DNA from: CAYSRJ01 sp964521865
GTDB lineage: Bacteria; Spirochaetota; B62-G9; DRHN01
Assembly: GCA_964521865.1 (NCBI GenBank)
Contig: CAZFTJ010000002.1
Location: forward strand, 248,001 to 312,000
DNA: 64,000 nt
Direction of reading: 5' to 3'
The first letter of the stretch is position 1, and every line of letters begins with the position of its first letter. The translations under genes and the position numbers were made by a program. Under the pieces are notes generated by a model. The model saw nothing but the letters and a program-made list of their open reading frames with translations, was not told where the DNA came from and did no database searches. Of this stretch, positions 8,881-17,424 are shown one piece after another.

Positions 8881-9702
8881 CTATTTCGATTTCGGTATAT
8901 ACGTTTGTGTGCTGGCAGCGATAGTCTCCTCCTTGACCGCCCGCGCCACGGTAAAAAGATCAACAGACCGTGCACCGGCACAGAGCAGTACCCGTGCGCA
9001 TGCCGAGGCTGTGGCTCCGCTCGTCAGCACATCGTCTACCAGCAGTATATTCAGGTTTTTTATATACTTCGTCTCTTTTCTCTTCACAGCAAATCGATCT
9101 TTCATATTATCGAGCCTGTCTCGAAGGCGCCCGATACCGCTCTGCGGAAACGACCGGCCGCGCCGTAAAACTGCATTTTTCAGGAAGGGGATATGCACCC
9201 GTCGCGAGAGCTCCCGCACAATGAGGAAGGACTGATTGTAGCCTCGTGTATCATACCGGGCAGGTGCAAGGGGGACCGGGATCAGCAGATCGTGATCTGT
9301 AATATACGTCTTTCTCCCCGAACCCGTAGAAACGGACAGATCCGCGAATACACCGCCCAGCGATCTTCTCCCTTCGAACTTGAAATGATGTATAAGCTTT
9401 CTCATTCTGCCGGTAAAGAGACCGATCGATTCATTTTTACGGAAAATAAACGAAACATCTTCACAGTGAATACAGGCATCGGAACAAGCCCCCGTTCCCG
9501 CAGGACGCGGGGCGCCGCAGCGTTCACACCGGCTTTCACCGATATACTCAAGGGTATCGAGGCAGGTCTTGCAGATACAGCACCCCTCTGCGAGCGGTGT
9601 GTAACAGAAGATACATCTATTGGGGAGAAGGGTATTGAGGATTGCAAAACCCACACTTCTGAAGGCATTCTTTTGCCGGTTTGCTGTTTTTTTATTTGAC
9701 AT
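8881..9702 (-). CDS. comF: ComF family amidophosphoribosyltransferase-like protein
   Basis: ComF proteins couple an N-terminal zinc-binding part with a phosphoribosyltransferase domain and take part in DNA uptake or repair. Cysteine pairs are seen in NRCIFCYTPL, CICKTC and RCERCG. The C-terminal PRPP-binding motif is ILLVDDVLTSGATASAC. Total about 273 residues, normal for the family. The frame is open to 9735, but I chose the ATG at 9702 because it leaves room for the divergent azlC promoter; neither start has a clear ribosome site. No other competence genes are near. Confidence 0.88.
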   Translation of the reverse strand: MSNKKTANRQKNAFRSVGFAILNTLLPNRCIFCYTPLAEGCCICKTCLDTLEYIGESRCERCGAPRPAGTGACSDACIHCEDVSFIFRKNESIGLFTGRMRKLIHHFKFEGRRSLGGVFADLSVSTGSGRKTYITDHDLLIPVPLAPARYDTRGYNQSFLIVRELSRRVHIPFLKNAVLRRGRSFPQSGIGRLRDRLDNMKDRFAVKRKETKYIKNLNILLVDDVLTSGATASACARVLLCAGARSVDLFTVARAVKEETIAASTQTYIPKSK

Positions 9703-9725
9703 TACAGAAAACCATCTCTTATATA
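9696..9725 (+). promoter_or_regulatory. Predicted promoter of azlCD
   Basis: TTGACA at 9696-9701 and TATATA at 9720-9725 (18-base spacing), about 38 bases before the azlC start. Confidence 0.5.
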
Positions 9726-9762
9726 AAATGTACATTCAACGGACATTTTTGAACATAAAATT

Positions 9763-10461
9763 ATGGTGAGGAACGCACTACAGTCGCAGTTTTTAAGAGG
9801 AGCTGTTTCAGGCATCGGGATAGCTATAGGATATTTTCCGATTGCCCTGACATTCGGCCTTCTCGCCTCCGGGCAGTTCTCTCCAATGCAGGCGGTAAGC
9901 TTTTCCGCATTCGTATTTGCAGGTGCAAGTCAATTTATGGCCCTGCAGTTGATAACCGGCGGGGCACTCACCGCTGAGGTTGTCGTCATTACCTTCCTCA
10001 TGAATTTTCGTCATTTTCTGATGAGTACTGCACTCGCGCACCGCTTGAAATTGAAACGAGGAGCTTTCTCCTTTTTAATAGCATTCGGTATAACTGATGA
10101 AACGTTCACGATGGCGGCAACCGGAAATCATGAAATTTCTCCAAGGTTCATGTTCGGTCTCGAATTGACCGCATACTCGAGCTGGGTATCAGGCACCGCA
10201 CTCGGGTATATCGGGGGTGCGTTCATCCCTCACGCTCTCCAGATAAGCATGGGCATCGTACTCTATGCCCTTTTCAGCGCCCTCCTCGTTGGGCAGATGA
10301 GAAAGTCCATTTCCGTTGTCATCATTGCGGGTATTGCCGCCGGATTCAACACTCTTTTACATATCTTCATGCCTATAGGCTGGTCTCTTGTTATTGCGAT
10401 CGTCGCGGCATCGGCTTTTGGAGCTGCAACCGGTATAACTGAGCGGGGAACGAAAGAATGA
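9763..10461 (+). CDS. azlC: Branched-chain amino acid exporter, large subunit AzlC
   Basis: 232 residues, strongly hydrophobic. The AzlC signatures GIAIGYFPIALTFGLLA, FVFAGASQFMALQL and NFRHFLMSTALAHRL are present. Together with AzlD it forms an inner-membrane exporter of branched-chain amino acids or analogues. It overlaps azlD by 4 bases (ATGA), so the two are translationally coupled. Confidence 0.93.
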   Translation: MVRNALQSQFLRGAVSGIGIAIGYFPIALTFGLLASGQFSPMQAVSFSAFVFAGASQFMALQLITGGALTAEVVVITFLMNFRHFLMSTALAHRLKLKRGAFSFLIAFGITDETFTMAATGNHEISPRFMFGLELTAYSSWVSGTALGYIGGAFIPHALQISMGIVLYALFSALLVGQMRKSISVVIIAGIAAGFNTLLHIFMPIGWSLVIAIVAASAFGAATGITERGTKE

Positions 10462-10763
10462 AAGTATGGATTATCATTGTTATGATGGCCGTCGTTACCT
10501 ACCTGCCGCGATACATCCCGCTTCAATTCCTCAGAGACAGGGAGCTTTCCCCTTTTATACGTCGTATTCTATCGCAGTTGCCGTATGCAGCGCTCGGCGC
10601 ACTCATATTTCCAGGCGTGATACATGCGGTGCCGGGTTTCCCGCTCGCCGCCATTGCCGGTATGGCTACTGCGGTCGCTGTTTCCTGGTTTAAAGGGGGT
10701 CTCGTTCCTGCGGTACTAACTTCGATTGCGATATCGTTTCTCGTCGTTATCCTGAGCGTGTAA
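10458..10763 (+). CDS. azlD: Branched-chain amino acid exporter, small subunit AzlD
   Basis: 101 residues with three or four membrane helices and the AzlD motif TYLPRYIPLQFLRDRELSPF near the N-terminus. The start codon overlaps the azlC stop. It is always paired with AzlC in the family, as here. Confidence 0.92.
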   Translation: MKVWIIIVMMAVVTYLPRYIPLQFLRDRELSPFIRRILSQLPYAALGALIFPGVIHAVPGFPLAAIAGMATAVAVSWFKGGLVPAVLTSIAISFLVVILSV

Positions 10764-10890
10764 CGTCATATATCACCGCAACCGCAGGCGGCTTATTCAC
10801 GCAGCTTTTCCGCCCGACGGCGAGCTCGACCCTGGCCTTTTTTACGTCTTCGATTCTCAGGTTCCATGGATGAAGCCTGAGGACTATCAT

Positions 10891-11916
10891 TCATCGCTCT
10901 ATCCTTCCCGAACCGGCACCCCGTACGAGGCTCATCACTTCTTCCACCGTAGCACGCGGAAAATCCCCGCAGACCGAATGCTTCAGACATCCTGAGGCGG
11001 CTGCAAACTCCAGCGCATCCGCATCTTTTCCCATAACGCTCAACCCGTATATAAGACCCGCGCAAAATGCGTCACCCGAGCCGACGCGGTCCACAATATC
11101 CCTGATTTCATATTCCCGGGAAACGATAAAATCATGTCCGTTGTTGAGAACAGCCTGCCACAGGTTGCTGTCTGCAGACATGCTGGTGCGGATGGTGATG
11201 ACGATCTTTTTCAAAGAACCGAACCGATCGAGAACAGCAGCGGTGAGGTCCCTGTACCGTTCAATATCTATCGAAGGGCTTTCGACATCCACATCAGCTT
11301 CGATTCCGAGGGATTTCTGAACGTCCTCTTCGTTTCCCACTGCAATATCCACGGCGCCCAAAAGACCGCACATAACCTCCGGGGCGGCTTTGCCGTACTT
11401 CCAGAGCTTCTTCCTGAAGTTCAGATCGCAGGATACGGTTGCATTAATCCCCCGGGCCGTCCGCACCGCATCGACTGCCTGCCCGGCTGCACCTCCTGAC
11501 AGCGCCGGAGTAATCCCGGAGATGTGAAACCAGCCGCACCCCTTCAATACCGACTGCCAGTCGATATCACCCGGCTCTATTTCGGCAATTGCGGAAAGGG
11601 CCCGGTCGTAAATAACATTCGATGGCCTCTGGTTGTTCCCCTGCTCCAGAAAATAGATCCCGATCCGATTCCCTTTTCGCACAATCCCGGATGTATCGAT
11701 ACCGTATTTTCTAAGCTCGGCCACGCATGCATCACCGATTTTATTCAGCGGCAGAAGGGTGATAAAAGAGGTGTCGAAGCCGAAGCCTGCAAGTCCGACG
11801 GCAACGTTCGATTCTGCACCCCCAAAGGTCGCTTCAAACCGGGGGCTCTGTAATAATCGTTCGAACCCGGGAGGTTTCAAACGGAGCATGATCTCGCCGA
11901 ATGTTACATATCGCAC
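10891..11916 (-). CDS. PfkB family carbohydrate kinase, 2-keto-3-deoxygluconate kinase-like
   Basis: 341 residues. The N-terminal part (GEIMLRLKPPG, FGGAESNVAVGLAGFG) and the C-terminal nucleotide/catalytic motif VDRVGSGDAFCAGLIYG (catalytic Asp in GSGDAF) are typical of KDG kinases in the ribokinase fold. The start is GTG at 11916, eight bases after AGGAGG; an ATG two bases earlier is out of frame and meets a stop almost at once. It lies 325 bases behind the transketolase/SAF operon on the same strand, suggesting a shared sugar or sugar-acid pathway. KDG is the best guess for substrate, but other ketoses are possible. Confidence 0.82.
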   Translation of the reverse strand: MRYVTFGEIMLRLKPPGFERLLQSPRFEATFGGAESNVAVGLAGFGFDTSFITLLPLNKIGDACVAELRKYGIDTSGIVRKGNRIGIYFLEQGNNQRPSNVIYDRALSAIAEIEPGDIDWQSVLKGCGWFHISGITPALSGGAAGQAVDAVRTARGINATVSCDLNFRKKLWKYGKAAPEVMCGLLGAVDIAVGNEEDVQKSLGIEADVDVESPSIDIERYRDLTAAVLDRFGSLKKIVITIRTSMSADSNLWQAVLNNGHDFIVSREYEIRDIVDRVGSGDAFCAGLIYGLSVMGKDADALEFAAASGCLKHSVCGDFPRATVEEVMSLVRGAGSGRIER

Positions 11917-12031
11917 ATCCTGTACCTCCTTTCCGTAATACGGGCCTATACGCCTTACATCGCAAAAGGTTCACACCAACGGGGCATGCAGAGTAATATC
12001 GCTCACCGGCGGTACCTTCACCATCTTCGAC

Positions 12032-12060
12032 ATTATTCGGATGCGAAGCGTCCGGATAAT
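12032..12060. repeat. Dispersed palindromic repeat (REP-like), copy 1
   Basis: Arms ATTATTCGGATGC and GCGTCCGGATAAT pair over 13 positions (two G-T wobbles) around a GAA loop. The copy at 16053-16081 has the same form with the outermost A-T pair changed to G-C, a compensatory change. Confidence 0.8.
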
Positions 12061-12089
12061 GTTTGTTTTTATAACCGTACTGCGATGCT

Positions 12090-12116
12090 GTTCGGCCGAC
12101 CGCAGGTCGGACGAAC
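12090..12116. other. Strong hairpin in intergenic DNA
   Basis: GTTCG and CGAAC outer arms plus CCGACC and GGTCGG inner arms pair around a GCA loop with one G/A mismatch. There is no U-tract, so it is not a classical terminator. Confidence 0.55.
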
Positions 12117-12241
12117 ACATGCCTGACGGTTTTTACCGGGCGCCGGTATTCACAGTCATACCGGATATGTATCAGCAGGGAACGACACCGTTCATCTCTC
12201 ATACCGTCGGCAATTGCAACGAAAACGCACCTAGACAATCG

Positions 12242-13528
12242 TCAGAGTCCATCCTGCATCCTTCTCAGCCGTACGAGTGTGCTCGACTCGTCAAGCTCCA
12301 CATCATCCCACGTTAAAACCTTGTCCTTCCAGACATCTCTTTTTATACGGGCGCCGGGTGCGAGCCCTGCAGGCAGAGCTTTCAGCTTCTTCGCCTCCCC
12401 GGCACTGTCGATTATGCCGTAAAAGGTATACCCTCCGAAATCATCGAGGATCTCTCCGGCCCTTATCGTTTTTTTCGCGACGGTCATTACATCCGCAACA
12501 GGTTCATCGAGGGGAACGAGGGTCGTCTGTCGGTAAAGATGCGCACGGGCGAATGATACGGGCGCTTCGAGAAACCACAGGTGAAATGGTCTGAAAAAGG
12601 TAAAGTATTTACCGCTTCCCACCTTTAAATATTTTAAATCCTCGGCAATTCGTTTATCCTGTATCATGACTGTGATAAAAACACCGCCTGCCATGGAATT
12701 TCCCTGCACGAAATCAACGCTGTAGGGGGCTGTTGTGATGCCGCCATCGGCTTTAAGCGCAAAGACACGGGATACGGTTTCGATATCCGCCTCAGGCCCG
12801 ATCATCCCTCTCTTCATAGGCATGCACCCCGTGGCATTCGCCGCACAGCACATCTCGAACATCGTCTTCGTGCCGTCAACGTACGACGCAACCTGGAACG
12901 GGTCTTTACCGTCGCGAGCGGCGGATTTACGAACCGTATCCGGAGTGGCGTCATGCCGCAACGGATTGTTTTTCCCCTTGCCGATAACAACCGGCTCATA
13001 CCCGAGGGAGTTCACGAAATCCCAGAGCTCCATAAGGCAACCGGGCTCATCACCGGTGGAAACGGTGTATAAAACTCCCTTCTTTCCTGCAGCAAGCTTC
13101 TTCAATATCCTGCCTGCCGTGACATCCGCTTCGATATTGATGAGCACGACATCCTTCTCGTTGTTTATCGCGGCATATGCGGTCTCGACGCCCGTCCCGG
13201 GCGAAGGTGTCACATCCGTAACGATATCAACCGCATCGATCTGCGCTGCGAGTGTGTAATCGCCCGTTACGACGCACCTCCCCGCTCGAACGGCGTCAGC
13301 AGCCGAATCCAAACTGTCCGTTTCGACTATGTTTTCCTCCTCGATACCGCAGCCGGTAAGCACCGAATACGCCTTTTTGGTATCCTTGTCTGCAAGAACC
13401 GCCACCCTCATTCCCGGTACGTGCCGTACCTGTGCAATAAAACCGCTTCCCATCCACCCTGCCCCGCTCATGCCGATCGTAATAGCTCTTCCCTCCTCCT
13501 CGAGCTTCCTCAACTCCCAGTATATCAT
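12242..13528 (-). CDS. NAD(P)-binding oxidoreductase with C-terminal SAF domain (COG4091-like, homoserine-dehydrogenase-related)
   Basis: 428 residues. The N-terminal Rossmann part shows IGMSGAGWMGSGFIAQV and a C-terminal SAF-type domain shows KKTIRAGEILDDFGGYTFYG. Proteins of this type are predicted dehydrogenases of carbohydrate or sugar-acid pathways; the reaction is not known for this group. It overlaps the transketolase C-terminal subunit gene by 4 bases, so it belongs to that operon. Confidence 0.75.
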   Translation of the reverse strand: MIYWELRKLEEEGRAITIGMSGAGWMGSGFIAQVRHVPGMRVAVLADKDTKKAYSVLTGCGIEEENIVETDSLDSAADAVRAGRCVVTGDYTLAAQIDAVDIVTDVTPSPGTGVETAYAAINNEKDVVLINIEADVTAGRILKKLAAGKKGVLYTVSTGDEPGCLMELWDFVNSLGYEPVVIGKGKNNPLRHDATPDTVRKSAARDGKDPFQVASYVDGTKTMFEMCCAANATGCMPMKRGMIGPEADIETVSRVFALKADGGITTAPYSVDFVQGNSMAGGVFITVMIQDKRIAEDLKYLKVGSGKYFTFFRPFHLWFLEAPVSFARAHLYRQTTLVPLDEPVADVMTVAKKTIRAGEILDDFGGYTFYGIIDSAGEAKKLKALPAGLAPGARIKRDVWKDKVLTWDDVELDESSTLVRLRRMQDGL

Positions 13529-14502
13529 TTCGCCCTCCCCGTCTTGGCTTCCAACACCTGCCGCGATGCCTGTACGATGTCATCAGCCGTCAGATGGTAT
13601 TTGACGAGCAGATCGTTCGGGTCTGCAGATTCCGTGTAGATGTCTTCAAGGCCAACGAAACGCATGGGTACGGCGTATTCCCGAGACGCGATTCGTGCAA
13701 TATTACTCCCCATCCCACCTGTTAAAAGATGCTCTTCAGCAGTGACGATCGCACCCGTTTCCTTCGCTGCCCGCACGATCGATTCGATATCCACCGGCCG
13801 AAGAGTATGCATGTCCATAACCCGCGCCTCTATCCCTTCGTCTGCGAGCCGGGATGCGGCATCGAGAGCCGTCGATACCATCAGCCCGCACCCGACGATC
13901 GTGAGATCGCCGCCCTCACGTACTATTTTGGCCCTACCGATCTCAAATTGAGTATCTTCCTTATAAATGAACGGCATAGCCACTCTGCTCGACCTGAGGA
14001 AAACAGGGCCCACATGGTCTGCAGCCGCCCGCACCGCCCAGCGCATCGACACAGGATCCGAGGGTACGAGTATTACGAAAGTCGGCATTCCGCCGACAAG
14101 GGCAAAATCCTCTATTCCCATTTGAGTCGGTCCGTCCTTGCCGAGTGTAATACCGCCGTGACTCCCCACCACTTTGACATTCGCATTGGACATCGCGATT
14201 GAAAGCCGAATCTGATCGTATGCGTTGCAGAGCAGAAAGGATGAAAAGCTCACGATAAAAGGAATAAACCCGCAGGAGGCCAGTCCCGCACCGATACAGG
14301 CAAGGTTGCTCTCTGCGATACCGATATTGAAAAACCTTTCGGGAAACCTCTTTCGAACGAGCTCTGCCTTTGTCGAATTCCCAAGATCGCCGTCCAAAAC
14401 GACAACTCTCTCGTTCTGTTCCGCAACCTCAAGCAACGCCTCCCCGAATATGTCTCGAAGCGGTCTGCTTTCCTTCAGCCCGGCCCTTTCACCTATTCGC
14501 AT
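13525..14502 (-). CDS. Transketolase, C-terminal subunit
   Basis: 325 residues: the pyrimidine-binding and C-terminal domains of a split transketolase. The motif SHGGITLGKDGPTQM (residues ~115-130) corresponds to the family's SHxGxxxGEDGPTHQ, and GIAESNLACIGAGLA carries the conserved Glu that activates TPP. It overlaps the N-terminal subunit gene by 10 bases and the SAF gene by 4. Because it sits with a dehydrogenase and kinase rather than with the pentose-phosphate genes, it may act on an uncommon ketose phosphate, as the split apulose-4-phosphate transketolases do. Confidence 0.9.
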   Translation of the reverse strand: MRIGERAGLKESRPLRDIFGEALLEVAEQNERVVVLDGDLGNSTKAELVRKRFPERFFNIGIAESNLACIGAGLASCGFIPFIVSFSSFLLCNAYDQIRLSIAMSNANVKVVGSHGGITLGKDGPTQMGIEDFALVGGMPTFVILVPSDPVSMRWAVRAAADHVGPVFLRSSRVAMPFIYKEDTQFEIGRAKIVREGGDLTIVGCGLMVSTALDAASRLADEGIEARVMDMHTLRPVDIESIVRAAKETGAIVTAEEHLLTGGMGSNIARIASREYAVPMRFVGLEDIYTESADPNDLLVKYHLTADDIVQASRQVLEAKTGRAK

Positions 14503-15332
14503 AAAAGCTCCTTTCTGGCCCTGTCGACCTGCTCACCTTTCAACGCCCTGCCGTGAAATGTGTAATCCGCTTCGACAAAGGAGACGCCCTTTCCCTTTAG
14601 GGTATGTGCAATTAATATAGAAGGCTTTTGTTTAACGGATTTTGCAGAATTGAGCTTTTCCAGCAGGTCGGGAAAATCGTGCCCGTCGACTTCGAACACC
14701 TCCCAGCCGAAGCTCCGCCACTTTTGGGCAAGCGGCTCAAGCGCCATCTCACGGGAGATCGGGCCCGTTTCCTGATACTTGTTGTAGTCGATTATTGCCG
14801 TCAGCGTGTCTGTCTTAAAATGTGAAGCCGCCATTGCAGCCTCCCAGACCTGCCCTTCCTCGCACTCCCCGTCTCCGAGAAGCACGTACACTCGGTAGTC
14901 GAATCCGTTGAGCCGCGCGCCGAGCACATGCCCGATCCCGGTAGAAAGCCCCTGGCCGAGCGAGCCCGTCGTCGCCTCGACCCCGGGCATCATTCCGATA
15001 ATGGGATGGCCCTGAACCGGGCTGCCGATCTCGCGAAGCCTGTTGAGCTCACTTTTATCGAAATACCCGGCACGTGCGAGCACAGCGTAGAGCAGCGGAG
15101 CCGCATGCCCTTTGCTCATGATAAAGCGGTCGCGCTCCGGCCAGTCCGGTTCCCCGGATCTGTAGTTGAGGATTCCGCCGAAGTAGAGAGCCGTGCAGAT
15201 CTCCACTGATGAGAAGGAGCTTGACGGATGTCCGGACCCCGCCCGCGTTGTCATATCGAGAATATCAAGGCGAAGATCCCGGGCGATTTCTTTCAATGTT
15301 TCGATATCCGCTGTGTTCGAATTCCCCGGCAT
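14493..15332 (-). CDS. Transketolase, N-terminal subunit
   Basis: About 279 residues: the TPP-diphosphate-binding half. GHPSSSFSSVEICTALYF, the metal/TPP motif GDGECEEGQVWEAAMAA ending in an Asn (DYNKYQ) and GSLGQGLSTGIGHVLGA are all present. The frame is open 41 codons further, but the ATG at 15332 has AGGAG six bases upstream and matches family length. First gene of the operon. Confidence 0.9.
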   Translation of the reverse strand: MPGNSNTADIETLKEIARDLRLDILDMTTRAGSGHPSSSFSSVEICTALYFGGILNYRSGEPDWPERDRFIMSKGHAAPLLYAVLARAGYFDKSELNRLREIGSPVQGHPIIGMMPGVEATTGSLGQGLSTGIGHVLGARLNGFDYRVYVLLGDGECEEGQVWEAAMAASHFKTDTLTAIIDYNKYQETGPISREMALEPLAQKWRSFGWEVFEVDGHDFPDLLEKLNSAKSVKQKPSILIAHTLKGKGVSFVEADYTFHGRALKGEQVDRARKELLCE

Positions 15333-15580
15333 TGCTTGCTCCTTTTTGCGCGTTTTAATACAGCTGTACCATGTATTTTCTAACAGGCTGCCCCCTGCAG
15401 TCCGGATCATATTCAACGGTATTGTAATAAAAAAGGGGCGATAATTCAACGACATTCAGCAAACCCCGGTGTACCGTACTTCTTTTTGCGCATGCCTTGA
15501 AAATACACCGCACACATTATCCCTGGTACAGGTTTGCCTTCTTTTGTATACACATGGACTCGTGGAAAGGACGGCGTTTC

Positions 15581-16027
15581 TTATTCAGCTACTGATGTAT
15601 CATCCCGTATCTTTCCACGAAGGGTCTTGATCTGCCCCCGTTTTTTCTTCAGATCGAGTCGCTTTTCCTGTGCGTTTTCGGTCGGCCTGGTCGCTTTTCG
15701 TTCTTTAGGTAGTATTGAAGCGCTCCGGATAAGCTTCTGTAGGCGCCTCAACGCCTCCTCTCTGTTCTTCTCCCTGGTTCGGTACTGCTTAACGATTATG
15801 CCGTCCGCGGTGATGCGTCGATCGTTCAATCTCAAAAGACGTTGCTTGTACACAACGGGCAGAGAGGACACGTGGATATTGAATCGCAGGTGCACGGCTG
15901 TAGAGACCTTGTTTACATTCTGACCTCCCGCCCCCTGTGCGCGGATCGCACTCATCTCGATTTCACGCATGGGAATTAACACGGTATCCGTGACAGCAAG
16001 CACTCTCTTTGTTTTATGCAGTATCAT
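15581..16027 (-). CDS. arfB: Peptidyl-tRNA hydrolase ArfB (alternative ribosome rescue)
   Basis: 148 residues. The GGQ-containing release-factor motif RAQGAGGQNVNKVSTAVHLR is at residues ~29-48 and a basic C-terminal tail (EKRLDLKKKRGQIKTLRGK) would enter the mRNA channel of stalled ribosomes. It frees stalled ribosomes by hydrolysing peptidyl-tRNA. It is monocistronic by position. Confidence 0.92.
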   Translation of the reverse strand: MILHKTKRVLAVTDTVLIPMREIEMSAIRAQGAGGQNVNKVSTAVHLRFNIHVSSLPVVYKQRLLRLNDRRITADGIIVKQYRTREKNREEALRRLQKLIRSASILPKERKATRPTENAQEKRLDLKKKRGQIKTLRGKIRDDTSVAE

Positions 16028-16052
16028 GTTTTATCAGGCTTAATATCGCGGC

Positions 16053-16081
16053 GTTATTCGGAAGCGAAGCGTCCGGATAAC
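16053..16081. repeat. Dispersed palindromic repeat (REP-like), copy 2
   Basis: Arms GTTATTCGGAAGC and GCGTCCGGATAAC around GAA. Compared with copy 1 the terminal pair is G-C instead of A-T, keeping the stem. It lies 25 bases upstream of arfB. Confidence 0.8.
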
Positions 16082-16166
16082 AGGTGAATATATTACAGCA
16101 ATCGGCACCCCACAAGTATAAAACCGGCATCACTTGGATATATTATGAATATCAGATAATAAAATA

Positions 16167-16534
16167 ATGCGCTATTTAAATAAAGAGTATAACATCAGAG
16201 AAAGCAATTATCTTGATGCAGGTAGTGGATTCCAGCAACATAAAAAAATCTGCACCATAGACAGGCATCATTTTCAGGTGTTATCATTCGAACTTGACAG
16301 TGGCGGGCAGTTTGTTTGGGGTGTATGGGCCAGCTACACGTCCGGCGACGACACGATTACGGTAACGCTTGAAAAGGGCTTTGATGGCATCAATTTGATA
16401 GACAACCAGGATACAGGTTGGAGCTCTCTATCACCGACCATGAATCGTACTGGGGGACAGAACCGTATATTTTCACGGTAACCGCTTCTGAAACTGTTTT
16501 TGCGATGACTGTAACGGCCAGGAGTCGCAATTAA
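16167..16534 (+). pseudogene. Frameshifted gene for a small beta-rich protein
   Basis: The frame at 16167 reads a plausible beta-rich sequence (FELDSGGQFVWGVWASYTSG, then TITVTLEKGFDGINLIDNQ) and stops at 16481. From about 16420 a second frame continues in the same style (LELSITDHESYWGTEPYIF, TVTASETVFAMTVTARSRN) to a stop at 16534. The simplest reading is one frameshift near 16415-16425 in an old gene. No family is recognised. Confidence 0.45.
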
Positions 16535-16608
16535 CACGGTATCGATAATTTTGAATTGCAGGAAATTTTTATTCAATTAAAATGGACATCGGGGCGGCGA
16601 GAGAGAAA

Positions 16609-16867
16609 TTACGAATGATATATCAGTAGTTTTACGGTGGCGAGTATAGCGATTGAAACTGCAAGGAGCACTGCTTCCTTGAGAGCGGTACCGAATGAAA
16701 ATCCCGTGCTGAGGCCTCCTGCAAGCACGGTGATAATGAATGCCGCGTATACCATAGACTTCTCTGGGGGGTTGATGTGCTTCATCAAAGGGTGTTACCC
16801 CGAATGCATTCCTCGTAACAACCACGTAAGAAACGGATATTCCCATAAAAAGAAGGATTGCCGGTGA
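16609..16867 (-). pseudogene. Damaged small membrane-protein gene, copy A of a duplicated pair
   Basis: On the minus strand the first part reads LLFMGISVSYVVVTRNAFGV in one frame. After a frameshift near 16755 a second frame gives MVYAAFIITVLAGGLSTGFS and then a hydrophobic tail ending LLIYHS and a stop at 16609-16611. It resembles two or three membrane helices of an ~80-residue protein. DNA at 16687-16770 closely matches 22190-22272 on the same strand. Confidence 0.55.
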
Positions 16868-16933
16868 GTATTTTCATTTGAAATTTCACCGATAAATATA
16901 TAAAATGACCACAGAGGGGGTAGTGAGGGGCTC

Positions 16934-17410
16934 ATGCGTAGATATAGATTTGTTGTGCTCTCCATTACACTCGGCCTGCTGCTAGGTACCTGTGTTCAGT
17001 TTGACCCGCAGTGGATGGGAACTTGGGTAGACGATACGACAGTTCCATATGTTACGATAACTTTTGATTTGGGTGAGGATGAGGGGACCCTTACCGTTGA
17101 TAATGAGAATCCGGATGCCAAAACAATGAAAACCATCGTAAAAGGGTCTTTAAAAGGAGATGAGGATACCTTAACAGCAACAATAAGCAGTATATATGCG
17201 GAAACCCAGCTTAACCCGGACGGATTTACGCTAACGGGGGCTTTACTCGAAGCATATGTTACGACCGAACCACCCGACGGCCTTGGGCTTCCTGGATTGA
17301 CCAACTCAGTCAGCTACCGCATTGAAAGCGAAATCATGACGCTCAACGGTGAGTTCATCAGCGTCCTGACGGAAGGTCAATCGAATACGCTGACAGCTGC
17401 CAAGCAGTAG
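16934..17410 (+). CDS. Small secreted, probably lipid-anchored protein of unknown function
   Basis: 158 residues. An N-terminal hydrophobic stretch (FVVLSITLGLLLG) ends in LGTC, a loose lipobox with Cys at about residue 20. The mature part is acidic and beta-strand rich (ITFDLGEDEGTLTVDNE). I do not recognise a family. It converges on the outer-membrane barrel gene that ends 15 bases away. Confidence 0.6.
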   Translation: MRRYRFVVLSITLGLLLGTCVQFDPQWMGTWVDDTTVPYVTITFDLGEDEGTLTVDNENPDAKTMKTIVKGSLKGDEDTLTATISSIYAETQLNPDGFTLTGALLEAYVTTEPPDGLGLPGLTNSVSYRIESEIMTLNGEFISVLTEGQSNTLTAAKQ

Positions 17411-17424
17411 AAACGGTGCTTACT

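Larger units (their letters stand above)
11917..12241. other. Intergenic region with two hairpins
   Basis: No convincing gene. It carries a copy of the dispersed palindromic repeat (12032-12060) and, 30 bases on, a second strong hairpin (12090-12116). It may terminate the upstream operon and contain the kinase promoter. Confidence 0.6.

Noticed and set aside
11834..12238. 134-codon minus-strand frame in the kinase leader region
   Set aside because: It overlaps the kinase start, runs through two hairpins and shows no protein-like pattern.
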